Positions 1 through 10,100 of a stretch of 64,000 bases of DNA are shown one piece after another. The number at the start of each line of letters is the position of its first letter. The stretch's first letter is position 1. The stretch lies in NCBI RefSeq assembly GCF_019966515.1, contig NZ_JAIMIB010000001.1, positions 372,001 through 436,000 on the forward strand, written 5' to 3'. Position numbers and translations under genes: made by a program. Origin of the DNA: Roseovarius aestuarii (GTDB lineage Bacteria > Pseudomonadota > Alphaproteobacteria > Rhodobacterales > Rhodobacteraceae). A model generated the notes under the pieces. The model did not search any database. It had not been told where the DNA came from and saw nothing but the letters and a program-made list of their open reading frames with translations.

Positions 1-471
1 GCGAAAGCTGTCGAACCAGATCTGCGCTGACAAGGTCTCTTCATTTTCTCCCCCTGGCCGGGTGCGATCCGAGTAGACACTAGGATGTGGCGTCGAGCCG
101 GTTTTCCGATTTGAGTTCACGTCTATGTCTGCTTTCGGTATGCAGTTTGACGCTTGCTGCAAGAGGGACAAATGATTAACATTTCATAGCGTGCAAAAAA
201 AGCTAAACGCATAAAAAGGCACTATTTTATGATCTTTTCCACGGACTGAGGCGGCGTTTGGAAACAAACGTTACGAAGATGTAAAACATGATGGTTTCAT
301 TGTTTTACAAAGCTGGCTTTCTGGTTCCGATAAGCGTTGCGACAAATCGAATCAGACAGCTGATTTGTTGATACCTTCGCGCCACAGCTTATCGACGACT
401 GCGTTCGAAATTCCCCCAAACTGGGCCAGCCATCAGACGTGACGGTCAAGATTATCTGACGCTTGGAGAGG
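1..471. other. Left-edge region without a confident gene
   Basis: No convincing gene lies here. The first 130 bases are open in two minus-strand frames running off the left edge, too short to choose between. From about 170 to 330 the DNA is clearly AT-richer than the rest of the window and carries two inverted repeats: a 6-bp stem with a GAAA loop at 255-270 and a longer one at 280-309. This looks like regulatory or terminator-like DNA at the 3' side of the copper chaperone gene. Confidence 0.4.
280..309. repeat. 9-bp inverted repeat downstream of the copper chaperone
   Basis: The arms TGTAAAACA (280-288) and TGTTTTACA (301-309) are perfectly complementary across a 12-base spacer, in AT-rich DNA. 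The smaller hairpin CGTTTG-GAAA-CAAACG (255-270) lies just to the left. Neither is followed by a clear T-run, so they could be operators, processing sites or a weak terminator for the minus-strand gene ending at 472. Confidence 0.4.
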
Positions 472-927
472 TTACTCCGTCGCGCCGGGTCTGGGCTCGA
501 CGCTGAATTCCACCTCGACCTCACCGGCATGTTCGAAAACGAGTATCGCCTTGATTTTTTCCCCGGCCTCGAAAGGGTCGCCGTCAAGCCCCATGAACAT
601 CACGTGAAAGCCACCTGGGGCCAGCTCAACTGTTTCACCGGCGGGAATGGCGATCTGATCAACATGCATCATTGAGGCGATACCGTCCTTTTCCTCGGAT
701 TTGTGCAGCATGACCATGGGAAAATCAGCGCGCACCTCATGCAAGGTGTCATCGGTATCACCGGTGTTGCTGACAATGAAATAGCCCGCGCCGGTCTTGG
801 CCGTGACGGGTGTTTCAAAGGCGATGGGATGCTGAATTTCAAGATTTGCGACCTTGAAATCATGGGCTGAAATCCAGGTCGGCAGTGCAAGAGCAAGGGC
901 TAGGGTCAGCGTCGGAATCGATTTCAT
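472..927 (-). CDS. Periplasmic copper chaperone, PCu(A)C family
   Basis: A 151-residue secreted copper chaperone. PCu(A)C proteins bind Cu(I) in the periplasm and help load the CuA site of cytochrome c oxidase. The family pattern H-x10-M-x21-H-x-M is complete: H75, M86, H108 and M110. Residues 1 to about 21 form a signal peptide with a Leu/Ala-rich core. The gene has no close partner on its strand; in many bacteria this family sits beside a SenC/Sco gene, which is absent here. Family assignment is firm; the electron-transport partner is inferred. Confidence 0.88.
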   Translation of the reverse strand: MKSIPTLTLALALALPTWISAHDFKVANLEIQHPIAFETPVTAKTGAGYFIVSNTGDTDDTLHEVRADFPMVMLHKSEEKDGIASMMHVDQIAIPAGETVELAPGGFHVMFMGLDGDPFEAGEKIKAILVFEHAGEVEVEFSVEPRPGATE

Positions 928-1120
928 AAGTCTCTCCGGTTTTGATAACCATCATAGGTGCGAAGGACTGCAAAAATGCCGCTGGCCACCGATGGTATAG
1001 CGTTGGGTGACAATCCGGCACTCAAAATGCCAGACCGGTCATAGCCGTTTGACTACAGACCCTTAGCCGGATTGAAAAGCCTCCGCGACATGGCCGCGAC
1101 AACTTGTATCAATGACCGGC

Positions 1121-4100
1121 TCAGCCCATCCCCTGACGGATCGTCACTTCTTGCAAAACCTGTTTCAGGCTGTGCAGGATCATCTCACACCCTTCCTCGT
1201 CGATGGTGAGCGGTGGCCGGATCTTCAGCACGTTGTCGTGGGGCCCTTCGCTCCCTAGCAGAATACGCACATCACGCATGCGGTTCTTGACGTAGGCCGC
1301 AATTTCAGTGCCCGGCGCTCGGGTATTGTCATCGCTGATCAGTTCCACCCCGATAAAGAGGCCCATGCCGCGCACGTCGCCGACGACATCGAACTCACGC
1401 TCACAATCGCGCAACCCGGCGAGCAGTTTGCCGCCCATGATACGCGCGTTCTCCATCAGTCCCTCGTCATCGACAATATCCAGCACCTCCTTGCCGATCC
1501 GGCACGACAGCGTCGAGCCGCCGAAGGTCGAGAAATACTCCGGCCCCTGCGCGAAGCTATCGGCAATCTCGTGCGTCGTAACCAGCACGCCCAGCGGATG
1601 GCCGTTGCCGATGGGTTTACCCATCACCACGATATCGGGCACGACCCCCTGCTCTTCAAAGCCGAAATAGTATTCTCCCAACCGGCCCAACCCGGTCTGC
1701 ACCTCATCCGCGATGCACACACCCCCTGCCGCACGGATGCGGCGATAGACGCCCGCAAGATAACCCTTGGGCGGGATGATCTGGCCGCCGACGCTGGGAT
1801 AGGTTTCGGCAATGAACCCGGCAAGCTTGCCGCCACATTTGGTGATATTGTCGAGTGCGGTATCCGTGAGTGCGGCGAATTTCTCGGCGCGGTCCTGATC
1901 GTCACGGCCAAAACTTCCCCGGTAATCATCCGCAACTTCAATGAGTTGCACCCAATCGGGCTGCCCCACGCCCCCCTTGGCGTTGAACTTGTAGGCCGAA
2001 ATGTCGATCACCCCAGTGGTATTGCCGTGATAGCCGTGATCGGGGGTGATCATGTCCTTGCCGCCGGTATGCGCGCGGGCCAGCCGCAGGGCCAGCTCAT
2101 TCGCCTCGGTCCCGGAATTGACGAAAAAACAGACCGAGAGCGGGTCCGGCAGCTTCGACAGGATCTTCTCGGCAAATTCGGTCTGGGCGGGATGCAGGTA
2201 GCGGGTGTTTGAGTTTATCCGCTTCAGCTGATCCGCCGCCACCGCCTGAATGCGTGGATGCGCGTGGCCGACATGGGGGACGTTATTATAGGCGTCCAGA
2301 TAGGGCCGCCCCCATTCATCAAAAAGGTGATGCTTCCAACCGCGCATCAGCATAACCGGTTGATCATAGGTCAATCTGAGATTGGCGCCGAAATGTTCAC
2401 GGCGCTCTTTCAGCACGTCCTCGCGATTGACTGGCTGATAGCGGGTCTTGGCGTCGGGCAGATTGAGCAGCGCCGCCGGGTTAGGGCAAAGCCCGGTCCA
2501 GAGACCCAACAGATCGGGCGCGGCCACACCGGGCAGATTATCGCCATAGCCGTCGAGTGACAGCGCCAGCTGGAAATGCACATGCGGGCTCCAATGCCCG
2601 TTCTCGGCAGGCACGCCCAGGCGGGCGAATGCCTCGCCTTTCGCGACCCCCTGCCCCACTTGCAAAGCCTCAGCCGAGGCTTTGGCAAGATGGCCGTAAA
2701 TCGTGTAAAACCCATCACCCTGTGGCGTCTCGTGGCGCAGAATGACCAGCCCGCCATAGTCCAGATTGGCATCGCGGTAGCCCGCAAATTCGACCGTGCC
2801 CGCAAGCGGGGCATAGAGCTGGGTTTCCGCCTCGGCGAAAACGTCGACGGCGATATGCACTGTGCGCCGGTCACTCGCTTTCCATGGGCCAAGCCGAAAG
2901 AAGCTTTCGGTGTAGATCAGACGCGGCTCGCAATAGTAACCCAGCCAGACCGGCGCGGTGCGATGGTACTCCGCGCCCGCGGTAGCGGCCTCTTTGGCGG
3001 TGATGTGAAACGGATTTTGCGGCGTAGTACTTGCCTCGACCGAAAGCGAACCCATAGGCGCATCATCCAGCGCCTCGCCAATAAGCGGCGCGAATTTACC
3101 CCGTTCGGCATCGAGCCACGCCATGATCCGCGGCGCGGCATCGGTCACCGACAATCCGCAAGCGGCGCGCAGGCGGGGGCCAATCGTGCCCGGGTTGATC
3201 TGATGCGTTTCCAGAAACCGCCAAGCCGGCGCCTGCGAGACCACAACGTATGGATCATCGGGTTTCTGCGCCGCCATCTGTGTTGAAATCACCAGAGAGA
3301 CCGCCAGCCGCATCCGCAGAAGCGGCCAGATCATATCAACCTCGGCCGGGTCCAGCGGATAGGCCGCATGATAGCCCGCCACCAGCGCCGCCAGCATGGT
3401 TTCAGGATCATCATGATCCAGCGCCAAATAGGCCCCGGCAATAGCCAGATCGTAAATGCGCGGCCCGGCACACATATCGCCGAAATCAATGATGCCGGTG
3501 ATCCGCGGCACGTCGGAGACCCTACCCGTGACAAGGATATTGTAATCATTCACATCGTTGTGGATCGCCGTCTGGGGCAAGGCCTTCAATGCCGGTTTCA
3601 ACGCCGTAAACTCTTTGACGATATCGGTCAGCAAACCGCGCCGCGCGGTATCTACGACCACATCGAGTTCAGCCGCGATCCACCCGCCCTGGGTGAGGTT
3701 CCATTTGAAGTCGCGGGTCAATCCGGGATGGGCAAACCTCGCCAGAGCCTTGTCCATCGCGCCCAGGTGCTGACCAAGCTGCCGCGCGAGATCGGGGGTA
3801 TGTGGCCGAAACCGTGCGTAAGGAATGCCGGCAGCTTTTTCCAGCAGCCAGACAATCCGCACCTGCCCTGCCTCATCAGGTGCTTGCGCGAAAAGTCTTC
3901 CATCGATGGTTTGAACCACGCCGGGCACCGGGATATTGGCCCGGGCGGACGCAAGATGCGCGATGGCGCGGCATTGCATATCGACAAATTCCGCTACACA
4001 GCCTGTTCGCATCACCTTCAGCACATAGCCGGGCGTACCCTCGACCATGAAGTTCAGATCATATTCGCCGTCCAGCGGGCTGATCCCGGCAGTAATACCC

Positions 4101-4138
4101 CAGATGTCCTTCAGTATCTTTTGCCAATGTTCGGACAT
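1121..4138 (-). CDS. Aminoglycoside-kinase-like / M23 peptidase-like / class III aminotransferase fusion
   Basis: A three-part protein of about 1,005 residues. Residues 1-330 are an APH/choline-kinase-like phosphotransferase with catalytic HND (193-195) and a DFGD metal motif (218-221). Residues about 395-560 resemble an M23 peptidase, with H428-x3-D432, H483 and the HVH at 519-521. From about 575 to the end it is a class III PLP aminotransferase with the DEVQTGLGR segment and the lysine in MGKPIGNGHP. The related eukaryotic AGXT2L enzymes are phospholyases acting on phosphorylated amino alcohols, so a kinase step followed by a phospholyase or transaminase step in one chain is plausible. A longer reading frame begins at 4216, but ATG 4138 has an AAGGGA ribosome site and starts the kinase fold. 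The substrate is unknown. Confidence 0.85.
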   Translation of the reverse strand: MSEHWQKILKDIWGITAGISPLDGEYDLNFMVEGTPGYVLKVMRTGCVAEFVDMQCRAIAHLASARANIPVPGVVQTIDGRLFAQAPDEAGQVRIVWLLEKAAGIPYARFRPHTPDLARQLGQHLGAMDKALARFAHPGLTRDFKWNLTQGGWIAAELDVVVDTARRGLLTDIVKEFTALKPALKALPQTAIHNDVNDYNILVTGRVSDVPRITGIIDFGDMCAGPRIYDLAIAGAYLALDHDDPETMLAALVAGYHAAYPLDPAEVDMIWPLLRMRLAVSLVISTQMAAQKPDDPYVVVSQAPAWRFLETHQINPGTIGPRLRAACGLSVTDAAPRIMAWLDAERGKFAPLIGEALDDAPMGSLSVEASTTPQNPFHITAKEAATAGAEYHRTAPVWLGYYCEPRLIYTESFFRLGPWKASDRRTVHIAVDVFAEAETQLYAPLAGTVEFAGYRDANLDYGGLVILRHETPQGDGFYTIYGHLAKASAEALQVGQGVAKGEAFARLGVPAENGHWSPHVHFQLALSLDGYGDNLPGVAAPDLLGLWTGLCPNPAALLNLPDAKTRYQPVNREDVLKERREHFGANLRLTYDQPVMLMRGWKHHLFDEWGRPYLDAYNNVPHVGHAHPRIQAVAADQLKRINSNTRYLHPAQTEFAEKILSKLPDPLSVCFFVNSGTEANELALRLARAHTGGKDMITPDHGYHGNTTGVIDISAYKFNAKGGVGQPDWVQLIEVADDYRGSFGRDDQDRAEKFAALTDTALDNITKCGGKLAGFIAETYPSVGGQIIPPKGYLAGVYRRIRAAGGVCIADEVQTGLGRLGEYYFGFEEQGVVPDIVVMGKPIGNGHPLGVLVTTHEIADSFAQGPEYFSTFGGSTLSCRIGKEVLDIVDDEGLMENARIMGGKLLAGLRDCEREFDVVGDVRGMGLFIGVELISDDNTRAPGTEIAAYVKNRMRDVRILLGSEGPHDNVLKIRPPLTIDEEGCEMILHSLKQVLQEVTIRQGMG

Positions 4139-4294
4139 GGTCAGTGTCCCTTCGGATGGGCATGAAGACGACAATTCTGTACGTACATGAACCTGACACT
4201 CCGGCTGCAAAGTCACCGGGCAGTGTGCCTATGATTCTCAGGTAAGCTCAAGCCGTTGCGATTGCAAAATCGCCCTGCCGACAACAAATACCCG

Positions 4295-5530
4295 TTAACC
4301 TCGCGTCGCATTCAGATACCAGCGGATCACCGCACGGCGTTCGTCATCTTCCATGAAAGACACATTCGCGGGCGGCATCGCGTCACTGACGCCGGAATGC
4401 AGATAGATCAGGTCGGCAGCGCGCGCGATATCCGCGCCAGTTTCAAGCAATACGTTTTTTGGCGCCCGGTGGATGCCATCATAAAACGGTTCGCGCGCAT
4501 GACACATCGCGCAGCGACCGGGAATGATGGCGGCCACCTCATCAAATCCCTCGGCGCTGGCGAAAGTCTGTTCCGCCGCCGACAGGGGCCGCGCCTCGGA
4601 CGCGTCGTAGCTGTCGTGCATCAGCGGCGCGGTACTCAGCCACATGATCGCGATGAATAAGAGCACTGTCACCAACCATGTCCACCAAGTCTTGCCCCCG
4701 CCGGCATGCATGGTGTTGAAGAAATGCCGGATCGTGACCCCCATCAGAAAGACCAGCGCGGCGATGATCCAGTTATATTCGGTCGCAAAGGCCAGCGGGT
4801 AGTGATTGGACAGCATCAGGAACACCACCGGCAGCGTCAGGTAATTGTTATGGGTCGAGCGCAGCTTGGCGATCTTGCCATACTTGGGGTCCGGTGTGCG
4901 CCCTTCCTGCAAATCCTTCACCACGATCCGCTGATTGGGCATGATAACGAAAAACACGTTCGCGGTCATGATCGTGGCGGTGAACGCGCCCAGATGCAGC
5001 AGCGTCGCGCGCCCGGTGAAGATCTGGTTATAGCCCCAGCCCATCGCCACCAGCAGCGCAAACAAGAGCAGCATCAGCAAGGTCGGTTTCTCACCAAGGC
5101 CCGATTTGCACAGGAAATCGTAGATCAGCCACCCCACTGACAGCGACGCGGCAGAAATCAGAACCCCCTGCCACAGCGCCAGATCGGCCTTGTTGGCATC
5201 GATCAGATAAAGCTCGCCACCGACCCAGTAAACGATCATCAGCAGCGCCGCACCGGACAGCCAAGTGGCATAGCTCTCCCATTTGAACCAGATCAGGTGA
5301 TCGGGCATGTTTTCCGGCGCCACCAGGTATTTCTGGATGTGATAGAAGCCCCCACCATGCACCTGCCATTCCTCACCATGCGCGCCCGCAGGCAAATGCG
5401 GCACCTTGCGCAACCCCAGATCAAGGGCGACGAAATAAAAGGACGATCCGATCCAGGCGATCGCGGTGATGACATGCAGCCACCGCACCGCAAAGCCGAT
5501 CCAGTCCCACATGATAGCCAAATCGTGCAT
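4295..5530 (-). CDS. Urate hydroxylase PuuD, membrane domain plus cytochrome c domain
   Basis: A 411-residue membrane protein. The N-terminal two thirds hold about eight hydrophobic segments of the PuuD (DUF989) type, and the C-terminal 80 residues carry one CxxCH haem site (CAMCH) typical of class I cytochrome c. PuuD oxidises urate to 5-hydroxyisourate in purine catabolism and passes electrons to the respiratory chain. An alternative start is Met7. The gene is divergent from a LysR regulator at 5641 that probably controls it. No other urate-pathway gene (hiuH, allantoinase) is in the window. Confidence 0.9.
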   Translation of the reverse strand: MHDLAIMWDWIGFAVRWLHVITAIAWIGSSFYFVALDLGLRKVPHLPAGAHGEEWQVHGGGFYHIQKYLVAPENMPDHLIWFKWESYATWLSGAALLMIVYWVGGELYLIDANKADLALWQGVLISAASLSVGWLIYDFLCKSGLGEKPTLLMLLLFALLVAMGWGYNQIFTGRATLLHLGAFTATIMTANVFFVIMPNQRIVVKDLQEGRTPDPKYGKIAKLRSTHNNYLTLPVVFLMLSNHYPLAFATEYNWIIAALVFLMGVTIRHFFNTMHAGGGKTWWTWLVTVLLFIAIMWLSTAPLMHDSYDASEARPLSAAEQTFASAEGFDEVAAIIPGRCAMCHAREPFYDGIHRAPKNVLLETGADIARAADLIYLHSGVSDAMPPANVSFMEDDERRAVIRWYLNATRG

Positions 5531-5582
5531 CTCAGCTCTCCGCTAAACGAGTCATCTTCCGGTATCGCATCTTTGCCGATTA

Positions 5583-5596
5583 TCCTGAATTCGGGA
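5583..5596. promoter_or_regulatory. Candidate LysR operator between puuD and the LysR gene
   Basis: TCCTGAATTCGGGA is a 14-bp palindrome with one mismatched pair, centred on GAATTC, in the 110-bp divergent intergenic region. Position and symmetry fit a regulator binding site serving both promoters. This is inference from symmetry alone. Confidence 0.35.
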
Positions 5597-5640
5597 AAAA
5601 AGCCTAGCTCCTTCAACTCAAAACTAATAATCTGCGGATC

Positions 5641-6561
5641 ATGGCTTATTTCGATAATGTAAAGACCTTCGTACGGGTGTACGAACTGGGCAACATGTCC
5701 GCCGCGGCGCGGGATCAGCGGATTTCGGCGGCAGTGGCCTCGGCGCGAATTGCGGCGCTGGAAGAGCACCTGAATGTGCGCCTCTTTCAGCGCACCACGC
5801 GGATGCTGAACCCAACTGAGCAAGGGGTGATGTTCTATCGTGGGGCGTGCAAGATACTGGAAGCGGTGGATGAGGCCGAGGCCGAGATAAGTTCGGTCAC
5901 TCAAACACCCCGCGGCTCATTGCATGTGGCCGCGCCGCTCGGCATGGGTCAGAGACTGATCGCCCCCGCCGTACCGGAATTCAAACAGCTTTATCCCCTG
6001 ATCAACATCCGCCTGCGCCTGTCGGACCGCAAGCTTGATCTGGCAAGCGAAGGGTTGGATGCGGCATTCTTCCTGGGCGTGCCCGAGGATTCCTCGCTGC
6101 GTATACGCAAGATTGCAGATTGCGACCGCGTGCTTTGCGCCGCACCCTCTTACATTGAGCGCAAAGGCAGTCCCAAATCCAGCGATGAGTTGAAAAGTGA
6201 TGCCCATGACTGCCTGAACCTGCGCTATGCCGGTGCGCCGGAATTTCAATGGTCATTGCAATCATCCGAGGGCGTTCGGCGCGTCGCCGTCTCGGGGCCG
6301 TTCGAATCGGATCATGGCGACGTTCTGACCCAATGGGCGCTGGATGGGCACGGCATCATCCTGAAACCGCTTTTCGAAGTTGCTGACCATCTGGACGCGA
6401 AAAAGCTCGTGCCGGTGCTGGAAAACGAACCGCCCGTACCGATCCAGATGGCCTGTCTTTATGCCCACCGTCGCAGGCAGGATCCCAAGACCCGGTTGCT
6501 CATCGACTTCATGGTGGACCACATCAAGGCATCCCTGCCCGCGCGGCCCACTTCGTCGTAA
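5641..6561 (+). CDS. LysR-family transcriptional regulator next to puuD
   Basis: A 306-residue LysR-type activator/repressor. The N-terminal winged helix-turn-helix covers residues 1-60 (FVRVYELGNMSAAAR and the recognition helix in AVASARIAALEEHL), followed by a substrate-binding domain starting near residue 90 (GSLHVAAPLGMGQRLIAP). It is transcribed away from puuD, the usual arrangement of a LysR gene and its target, so a role in urate or purine use is likely. The effector is unknown. It ends 17 bases before the convergent soxG. Confidence 0.9.
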   Translation: MAYFDNVKTFVRVYELGNMSAAARDQRISAAVASARIAALEEHLNVRLFQRTTRMLNPTEQGVMFYRGACKILEAVDEAEAEISSVTQTPRGSLHVAAPLGMGQRLIAPAVPEFKQLYPLINIRLRLSDRKLDLASEGLDAAFFLGVPEDSSLRIRKIADCDRVLCAAPSYIERKGSPKSSDELKSDAHDCLNLRYAGAPEFQWSLQSSEGVRRVAVSGPFESDHGDVLTQWALDGHGIILKPLFEVADHLDAKKLVPVLENEPPVPIQMACLYAHRRRQDPKTRLLIDFMVDHIKASLPARPTSS

Positions 6562-6577
6562 CCGGGTCAGAACCCCG

Positions 6578-7147
6578 TCAGTTCAGATACCCGACCTGAT
6601 TGCCATTTTCTGCAGCACCTTTCAGCAGATCAAAGACATATTGCGCCACCGAGCGGAAGCAAACGACCATGATCGCGCCGGTTTCATCGACCCAGAACGC
6701 GGCTGGCACCTGCGCCATACGCGTGCGTCTGATCTGTCCCAAACCGAAAGCGTCGCTGGACATATCGACCGGTGACAGCTTGGCGATCACTTCGCGCGCA
6801 TTGCCACCTGAGAGACGGAATATCGCGCGGGCATCGGATACGTTGACGGCCAGATAGTGCTTTCCCTTCAACGCCTTATCAATGGCGGCGATTCTATCGT
6901 CCACCTCGGCGTAAGGCACCATCGCGAGCAATTCGTCAGACGACATCCACGCCAGCGCGGTATCGCCGTCAAGCTTGACCTCCCGCTGGCCGGGCACGTC
7001 CAGACCGGTCGCGGCAGCGGCGGCTTTTTTCATGCCTGCCGATTTCAGATCGCCGCGGATGGTGATCATGCCGCGCAGACCAACCTCCTCGACCTTGGCA
7101 AAGCCCTGATAACTGGCACCTTCAAGCGCGCTGACTGGCTTAGACAT
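6578..7147 (-). CDS. soxG: Sarcosine oxidase gamma subunit
   Basis: The 189-residue gamma subunit of heterotetrameric sarcosine oxidase, a structural subunit with a folate-binding GcvT-like fold. It starts inside the 3' end of soxA (8-bp overlap), so translation is probably coupled. It is the last gene of soxB-(small membrane protein)-soxD-soxA-soxG. The complex converts sarcosine plus O2 to glycine, formaldehyde (or methylene-THF) and H2O2. Confidence 0.92.
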   Translation of the reverse strand: MSKPVSALEGASYQGFAKVEEVGLRGMITIRGDLKSAGMKKAAAAATGLDVPGQREVKLDGDTALAWMSSDELLAMVPYAEVDDRIAAIDKALKGKHYLAVNVSDARAIFRLSGGNAREVIAKLSPVDMSSDAFGLGQIRRTRMAQVPAAFWVDETGAIMVVCFRSVAQYVFDLLKGAAENGNQVGYLN

Positions 7148-10100
7148 TCTGCTTCTCCCCGTCCTTGTCGTAGAAGATGGGATCGACGATCTTCGCTTTC
7201 ACGATGGTGCCGTCCACCTTGGGAAAATCGATCACTTCGCCCATCCGGTCCGGGCCATGCAACACAAGCCCCATAGCGATGCCCTTATCGAGCGTGGGTG
7301 AATAATAGGTCGAGGTGACGCGGCCCTGAACATTGCGCTGACCGTTCTCATTCGTGCCCTCGGCCACGCAATAAGCGCCATCGGGCAAGACCGAGCCGTC
7401 GACGGTTTGCAGACCCACCAGCTTCCAGCGCTTCGGATCGGCCATGTGGCTGCGTTCCTGCGCGCGTTTACCAAGATAATCTTCTTTCTTCTTGGAAATT
7501 GCCCATTGCATGTTCAGATCCTGCGGAATGACCGTGCCATCGGTCTCGTCCCCGATCATGATGAAGCCCTTTTCAGCCCGCATCACGTGCAGACCTTCGG
7601 TGCCGTATGGCGTGATGCCATCCTCGGCGCCGACAGCCAGCAGCAGATCCCAAAGCTCGCGGCCCCGGCTGGCGGGAACGGCAATCTCGTAGCTGAGCTC
7701 ACCCGAGAATGAGATCCGGTAAGCCCGCGCCGGAATGCCATCGCCCAGGGTGATGTCGGCCCATGCCATGAACGGCAGTGCCTCACTGCTAAGATCGGCA
7801 TCGGTCAGCTTTTCCAGCGTCTTGCGCGCCTGCGGGCCAACCACGGCGATCTGAGCATATTGCTCGGTCACGTTGGCGGTGTAGACCTTCCAGTCCCACC
7901 ATTCAGTCTGCAGCCATTCTTCCATGTGACCGTGAATCGTTTCTGCCCCGCCGGTGGTGGTGTGACAGAGGAACGTATCTTCATCGATGCGCGCAACAAC
8001 GCCGTCATCCGACAGAAAGCCGTTTTCGTTGCACATCAGCCCATAGCGGCACTTACCCGGTTTCAGCGTCGACATCATATTGGTGTAGAGCATATCGAGG
8101 AATTTGCCCGCATCAGGGCCCTTGACGATGATCTTGCCCAAGGTCGAAGCATCAAGCAGACCAAGCCTTTCGCGGGTCTGATTGATCTCGCGCTTGACCG
8201 CGTCATGCACGCTTTCACCCGGCTTTTGATAGCAATAGGGGCGACGCCACTGGCCGACGGGTTCAAAGAACGCACCGTTTTCTTCGTGCCAGCCATAGAT
8301 CGGCGTTTTGCGGATCGGCTGGAACCGTTCATCCCGCGCCTCACCGGCGATCGCCGCCAGCGAAATCGGCGTATAGGGCGGACGGAAGGTGGTGGTGCCG
8401 GTCTGCGGAATCGGCTGGTTCAACGCATCCGACAGGATTGCCAGACCGTTGATGTTGCTCAGCTTGCCCTGATCGGTCGCCATGCCCAGTGTCGTGTAGC
8501 GCTTGGCATGCTCGACGCTTTCAAACCCTTCGCGCGCGGCCAGCTGCACATCGCTGACCTTGACGTCGTTCTGGTAATCCAGCCAGGCTTTCATCCGCTT
8601 CTTGATGCCCGCACCCTGCGGCATCAGCCAGACCGGTGCCATTGGGGCCTCTTCGACACTCTCGGCCGTCGGTGCCTTGCCTTTGCCCACCTTATGTCCG
8701 GTGGCCGTGGCCGCCGCTTTACCAGCGGCATCTGCATCTGCCAGGATACCGCCCAGATCAAGCGCGCCGTTGGCCGCACCCGCAGGAGTGACAAAACCGT
8801 TTCCGTCCGCACCCAGAGGTGGTTTATCCACATCCGGCTGGAACATCGCGAAATCAGTGTTCCAGACCAGCTTGCCACCACAATGGGACCACAGGTGCAC
8901 CACCGGAGACCAGCCGCCCGACATGGCAACCGCATCGCAGTCGATGGTCTCAAGCACCGCGCCTTCCCCTGCCTGAGAGCAGATCTCGACCCCGGTAACG
9001 CGCTTACCGCCTTTGACCGAGGCGATCGCATGGCCCATCATCACCCGGATGCCCTGCGCCTTGGCCTCGGCCATCAGCGCGCTGTCTTCGGGCAAAACCC
9101 GTGCATCAATGACCACCGGCACGCTGAGACCCAGCGTTTTAAGGGTAATTGCCGTACGGTAAGCATCGTCGTTATTGGTCACGACAACAGTGCGATCCCC
9201 AACCGACACGCCATAGTTGATTGCATAATCGCGCACTGCCGAGGCCAGCAAGACGCCTGGTATATCGTTGCCGGCAAAACTGAGCGGACGTTCAATCGCC
9301 CCGGTTGCCGTGATAATGTGACCCGCACGCACACGCCACAAACGATGACGCGGACCCGCCGCATCCGGCTGGTGATCGTTCACGCGCTCATAGCCCAGCA
9401 CATAGCCGTGGTCATAGACACCTGCACCCATCATACGGGTCCGCATGGTGACATTATCCATTTTCTCGAGTTCGGCGACGATTTCGTCCACGAACTTATC
9501 CACAGGCTTTCCGTTAATGTTTTCTTTACCTTCATTAACGGCAGCGCTGTCGACAGGTGCACGACCTCCCCAATGGGCGGTCTGTTCCATCAGCAGAACC
9601 TTGGCACCGGTTTTACCGGCCGCATATGCCGCCTGAAGACCGGCAACACCGCCGCCAATCACGACAACATCACTAAAGGCATAGAAATGCTCGTATTTAT
9701 CCTGATCACGCTCTTTCGGGGCTTTGCCCAGACCGGCGGATTTGCGGATGATCGGCTCATACACATGTTTCCAGAACGGCCGCGGGCTGATGAAGGTCTT
9801 GTAATAGAAGCCCGCAGGCAGGAATCGCGACAGCTTGGTGTTGATCGCGCCCACATCGAACTCAAGGCTGGGCCAGTGGTTTTGGCTGGCACAGGTCAGC
9901 CCATCAAACAGCTCGGTCGTGGTGACGCGCTGGTTCGGTTCGAACTTCGCGCCCTCGCCCATGCCGACGATGCCGTTAGGCTCTTCCGCGCCGGAGGCTA
10001 CCACGCCGCGCGGACGGTGATATTTGAACGACCGACCGATCAGCATCTGGTCATTGGCCAGAAGGGCCGAGGCGAGCGTATCGCCCTGATAGCCCGTCAA

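Noticed and set aside
1-130. Two open minus-strand frames at the left edge
   Set aside because: Both are too short to judge and neither has a well-spaced ribosome site; I could not choose one.
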